From NCBI GenBank assembly GCA_902787185.1, contig CADAFP010000003.1, positions 1 through 64,000 on the forward strand: DNA of 64,000 nt. Reading direction: 5' to 3'. Source of the DNA: an uncultured Bacteroidales bacterium. Its GTDB lineage: Bacteria; Bacteroidota; Bacteroidia; Bacteroidales; Muribaculaceae. This document shows, piece after piece, positions 61,806-64,000 of the stretch. The position numbers and the translations under genes were made by a program. A model generated the notes under the pieces. That model had not been told where the DNA came from. It saw only the letters and a program-made list of their open reading frames with translations, and made no database searches. The stretch's first letter is position 1, and each line of letters opens with the position of its first letter.

Positions 61806-62786
61806 ATGATTAGGGAGCCGCTGATATCGGTCATCGTGCCCGCTTATAACGCGGAGGCTTTTCTGGGCCAGTGCATCGAGAGCATTGTCGCCCAGAGCTA
61901 TCCTCATCTCGAAATCCTCGTGGTGGACGATGGCAGCACCGATGGCACGGGACAGATGGCCGACCGCTGGGCCGACCGTGACCCGCGCATCCGCGTCATC
62001 CACCAGCCCAACGGCGGCCATTCGGCCGCGCGCAACGCCGCCCTCGACACGATGAAGGGCGAACTGGTCATCATGGTGGACAGCGACGACATCCTTCATC
62101 CCGAGTTTGCCGCCACGCTGCTCGATGCCATGCGTCAGACCGATGCCGACATCGCAGTGGGTGGCTATATCCCTTTCTATAACGACGCTCCCGATTTTCC
62201 AGCAGCAATGCCGACAGGCGCCATGAGGCGCTTTAACCAGCAAGAGGCGATATTGGCCTGCCTCTATCAGCAGGGGCTGACCCATTCGCCGTGGGGGCGC
62301 CTGTTCAAGGCATCACTTTTTGACGGCATCCGTTTCCCGCTGGGCATCATCTATGAGGACTTGGCCATCATTTATCCCCTGTTGCGCCGATGCAGGCTCG
62401 TGGTCAGCATTAATCAAACCCTATACGGCTACCGTCAGCACGAGAACAACAGCATGAGGGTGTTCTCGCCACGCCGCACAGCGGTGCTCGACGTGTGCGA
62501 GCAATTGGAGCGGCAGATGCAACAAGACGACCCACAATACCTGAAGGCTGCCCGCAGCCGCCTGCTGAGCGCCTATTTCAACATCCTGTTGCTCAGCCAC
62601 CAGGACAAATCAGGGAATTACCGGGAACTCCAGGACCGCTGTTGGGCAGGCATCAAGCGCCTGCGCAATCAGTGCCTGCTTGACCCGAAAGTGCGCTCCA
62701 AGAACAAGCTGGGCATCCTTGCCTCCTATTTGGGCCGGAACATCCTGTGTTCGGTCATCGGGCGCAATTACCAACCCCAACCTTAA
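61806..62786 (+). CDS. Glycosyltransferase family 2
   Basis: Transfers a sugar from a nucleotide donor in polysaccharide or glycolipid synthesis. The GT-A fold is plain. ISVIVPAYNAEAFLGQCI (about 6-23), ILVVDDGSTDGT (about 38-49), GGHSAARNAALD (about 78-89) and the metal-binding VDSDD (about 100) are present. The C-terminal 130 residues are helical with a basic end. The length is 326 residues. The start has no clear Shine-Dalgarno, since the heptamer array runs up to it. The acceptor is unknown. Confidence 0.93.
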   Translation: MIREPLISVIVPAYNAEAFLGQCIESIVAQSYPHLEILVVDDGSTDGTGQMADRWADRDPRIRVIHQPNGGHSAARNAALDTMKGELVIMVDSDDILHPEFAATLLDAMRQTDADIAVGGYIPFYNDAPDFPAAMPTGAMRRFNQQEAILACLYQQGLTHSPWGRLFKASLFDGIRFPLGIIYEDLAIIYPLLRRCRLVVSINQTLYGYRQHENNSMRVFSPRRTAVLDVCEQLERQMQQDDPQYLKAARSRLLSAYFNILLLSHQDKSGNYRELQDRCWAGIKRLRNQCLLDPKVRSKNKLGILASYLGRNILCSVIGRNYQPQP

Positions 62787-62855
62787 TCTTTTGACATATT
62801 CAATCTCATTACCGAAAACAGTATAAAAATCCCTTTTCACTGAAAAAAAGCATGC

Positions 62856-62902
62856 ATTAGTAGATTTTATTTGACTTATAGCATTCTAATGCTTTTCTTT
62901 GT
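62856..62902 (+). terminator. Possible hairpin after the glycosyltransferase
   Basis: GCATTAG and CTAATGC are complementary and flank a loop of about 25 bases, followed by TTTTC. Confidence 0.4.
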
Positions 62903-63009
62903 GAATCAAAATAAACACAATAATGTTTTTTAGGCTTGTTAATAAAGAATCTAAACCATGAACATTTGGGTTTAATTAAAGTTTTTTTAGGCTTCAGAAC
63001 ACTAAAACA

Positions 63010-63047
63010 GGAAAGGCAGGATGTGAACCCCGCCTTTTCTTTTTTTT
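63010..63047. terminator. Terminator between convergent genes
   Basis: GGAAAGGCAGG pairs with CCCCGCCTTTTC and is followed by eight T on the plus strand. On the minus strand it also forms GGCGGG/CCTGCC. It serves the acyltransferase or a plus-strand RNA. Confidence 0.7.
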
Positions 63048-63059
63048 ATGCCCATTACC

Positions 63060-64000
63060 TCAAGACCGTTCCCGATATCGGGAGAACAACAGTCTGCCTA
63101 TCAGCGACTTGAAATAATAGAAAACCATAGCGAGCAGAATCGTCGCCAACAACACGGCAAAGGGACGCAACCAACACTCGAGGTAGCCCTGATTCTCGCG
63201 CAACTGGTTATAGACGAAGCCCACCAGAGGATGAACGATATAGATGAAGAAAGCGTAGGTGCTACCCCAACGGCACACGATGTTGTACCGCATTCCGCAT
63301 CCGCCGAACAGCAGGAACAATGAGGGTGCGAGCAGCATATTGCCCAAGTGCCACCACTGCGTGCCGATGTAACGCGCCACCAGGTTGTTTACGATGGCGA
63401 CCAGACACAGAAAAAGCAGCGTGCGGCGGCTCAAAGTGTTTTGCAGCTTATCCTCGTGCTCACGGACCAGCTCGCCCAAGACAAAGAACGGAATACCCCA
63501 CAACCATGGGTTGAAAAGCGGGAAATCCAAGATGCTGCCGACCGGGGGCAAAATCACAATGACGGCGGCAATGAAACCCAAGTAGCCCAAATAACGGAAC
63601 CATTTGCCCAACAGCAGTTTCATCGCATAGCACATCAGCAGCGAAATCAGGAACCATGCCACAGGGCAAATCTTGGATTGAGAAAAGATGAGCGTCTTCA
63701 ACAGGTGCTGCGGCGTTAACACCTGTTGGACCAGGAAATCGCCCATCACCTTGAAATCCATGCCGTTGACAATCAGCATCCTGAAGAGATACAGAAAATA
63801 GGCGACAAGCAGATAAAGGGCAGTGCGCTTGAGGGCATGCAACAGTTTTTCCCGTGAAGCGCCTAACGAGAAATAGCCCGATGTCATGAAGAAGATCGAC
63901 ACACCACAGGAGGCCACGTAGGCAAAGAAGCCACCGTAAGGCCATGGGAACGACATGTGGGCAAGCACAAGCCCGCAAGCAGCGATTCCCTTGAGGAAAT
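63060..64000 (-). CDS. Acyltransferase 3 family membrane protein, cut by the window end
   Basis: Transfers acyl groups to surface sugars in the inner membrane. The visible part has about ten transmembrane helices. The start side reads FLKGIAACGLVLAHMS, matching the family opening 'D-x-x-K-G-x-x-I-x-x-V-x-x-H', with the catalytic His present. SIFFMTSGYF follows. The reading frame is open to the last base of the window, so the true N-terminus lies outside. The end at 63060 is followed by a hairpin. The substrate is unknown, but the neighbouring GT2 gene suggests glycan modification. Confidence 0.88.
   Translation of the reverse strand, partial: FLKGIAACGLVLAHMSFPWPYGGFFAYVASCGVSIFFMTSGYFSLGASREKLLHALKRTALYLLVAYFLYLFRMLIVNGMDFKVMGDFLVQQVLTPQHLLKTLIFSQSKICPVAWFLISLLMCYAMKLLLGKWFRYLGYLGFIAAVIVILPPVGSILDFPLFNPWLWGIPFFVLGELVREHEDKLQNTLSRRTLLFLCLVAIVNNLVARYIGTQWWHLGNMLLAPSLFLLFGGCGMRYNIVCRWGSTYAFFIYIVHPLVGFVYNQLRENQGYLECWLRPFAVLLATILLAMVFYYFKSLIGRLLFSRYRERS

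Overview
The window is a chromosomal piece of a Bacteroidales bacterium. The family is inferred and could be Muribaculaceae or Prevotellaceae-like. The signs are repeated TAnnTTTG -7 promoter elements with no sigma70-type -10 boxes, Bacteroidetes gene families (NigD-like lipoprotein, DUF3316, DUF3467, WbqC after lepB, dockerin-tailed surface proteins), a SAM-II riboswitch in front of metK, and fairly GC-rich coding sequence between AT-rich spacers.

Layout. 208-8597 holds a sugar O-acetyltransferase, a large Tricorn-like S41 protease, and the run DUF177-rpmF-fabH-era-der. 8598-9051 holds a candidate structured RNA. 9052-18509 is an accessory stretch: a coiled-coil secreted protein, a transposase remnant, a RepA-like ATPase, a membrane protein and a type I restriction-modification locus (hsdM-hsdS-hsdR). 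Both hsdM and hsdR carry frame-disrupting deletions. A tRNA with anticodon CAT closes the stretch. 19066-24185 holds WbqC, lepB, a PH-like protein, a DUF4143 ATPase and a SpoU methyltransferase.

24215-33055 (minus strand) looks like one operon: a VWA-like lipoprotein, a four-helix membrane protein, a tubulin/FtsZ-like protein, a 1148-residue actin/Hsp70-like ATPase, a signal-peptide/transmembrane protein and a zinc-ribbon/transmembrane protein. Actin-fold and tubulin-fold NTPases together with envelope partners make this the best candidate for a little-described system. 33327-42041 (minus) holds an outer-membrane protein, an S41 lipoprotein, a DUF3316 protein, parC, an AAA ATPase, mgtE and rsmA. 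42166-46716 (plus) holds a UPF0104 membrane protein, a small membrane protein, ruvB, a flippase and a mini winged-helix protein. 46802-54294 holds three secreted proteins that all end in dockerin-type calcium repeats: two paralogues and a CotH-kinase protein. The rest is recA, metK, an ATP-grasp protein, lolD, a NigD-like lipoprotein, a DUF3467 protein, cysS, a GT2 glycosyltransferase and an acyltransferase cut by the window end.

One trait runs through the whole window. More than a dozen spacers are filled with short tandem repeats of period 7, and a few of period 9. Many are arranged as inverted arms, and several run directly into the stop codon of the neighbouring gene. One spacer holds a 174-bp palindromic element with perfect 15-bp terminal inverted repeats. 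All functional calls come from reading motifs; no database search was run.
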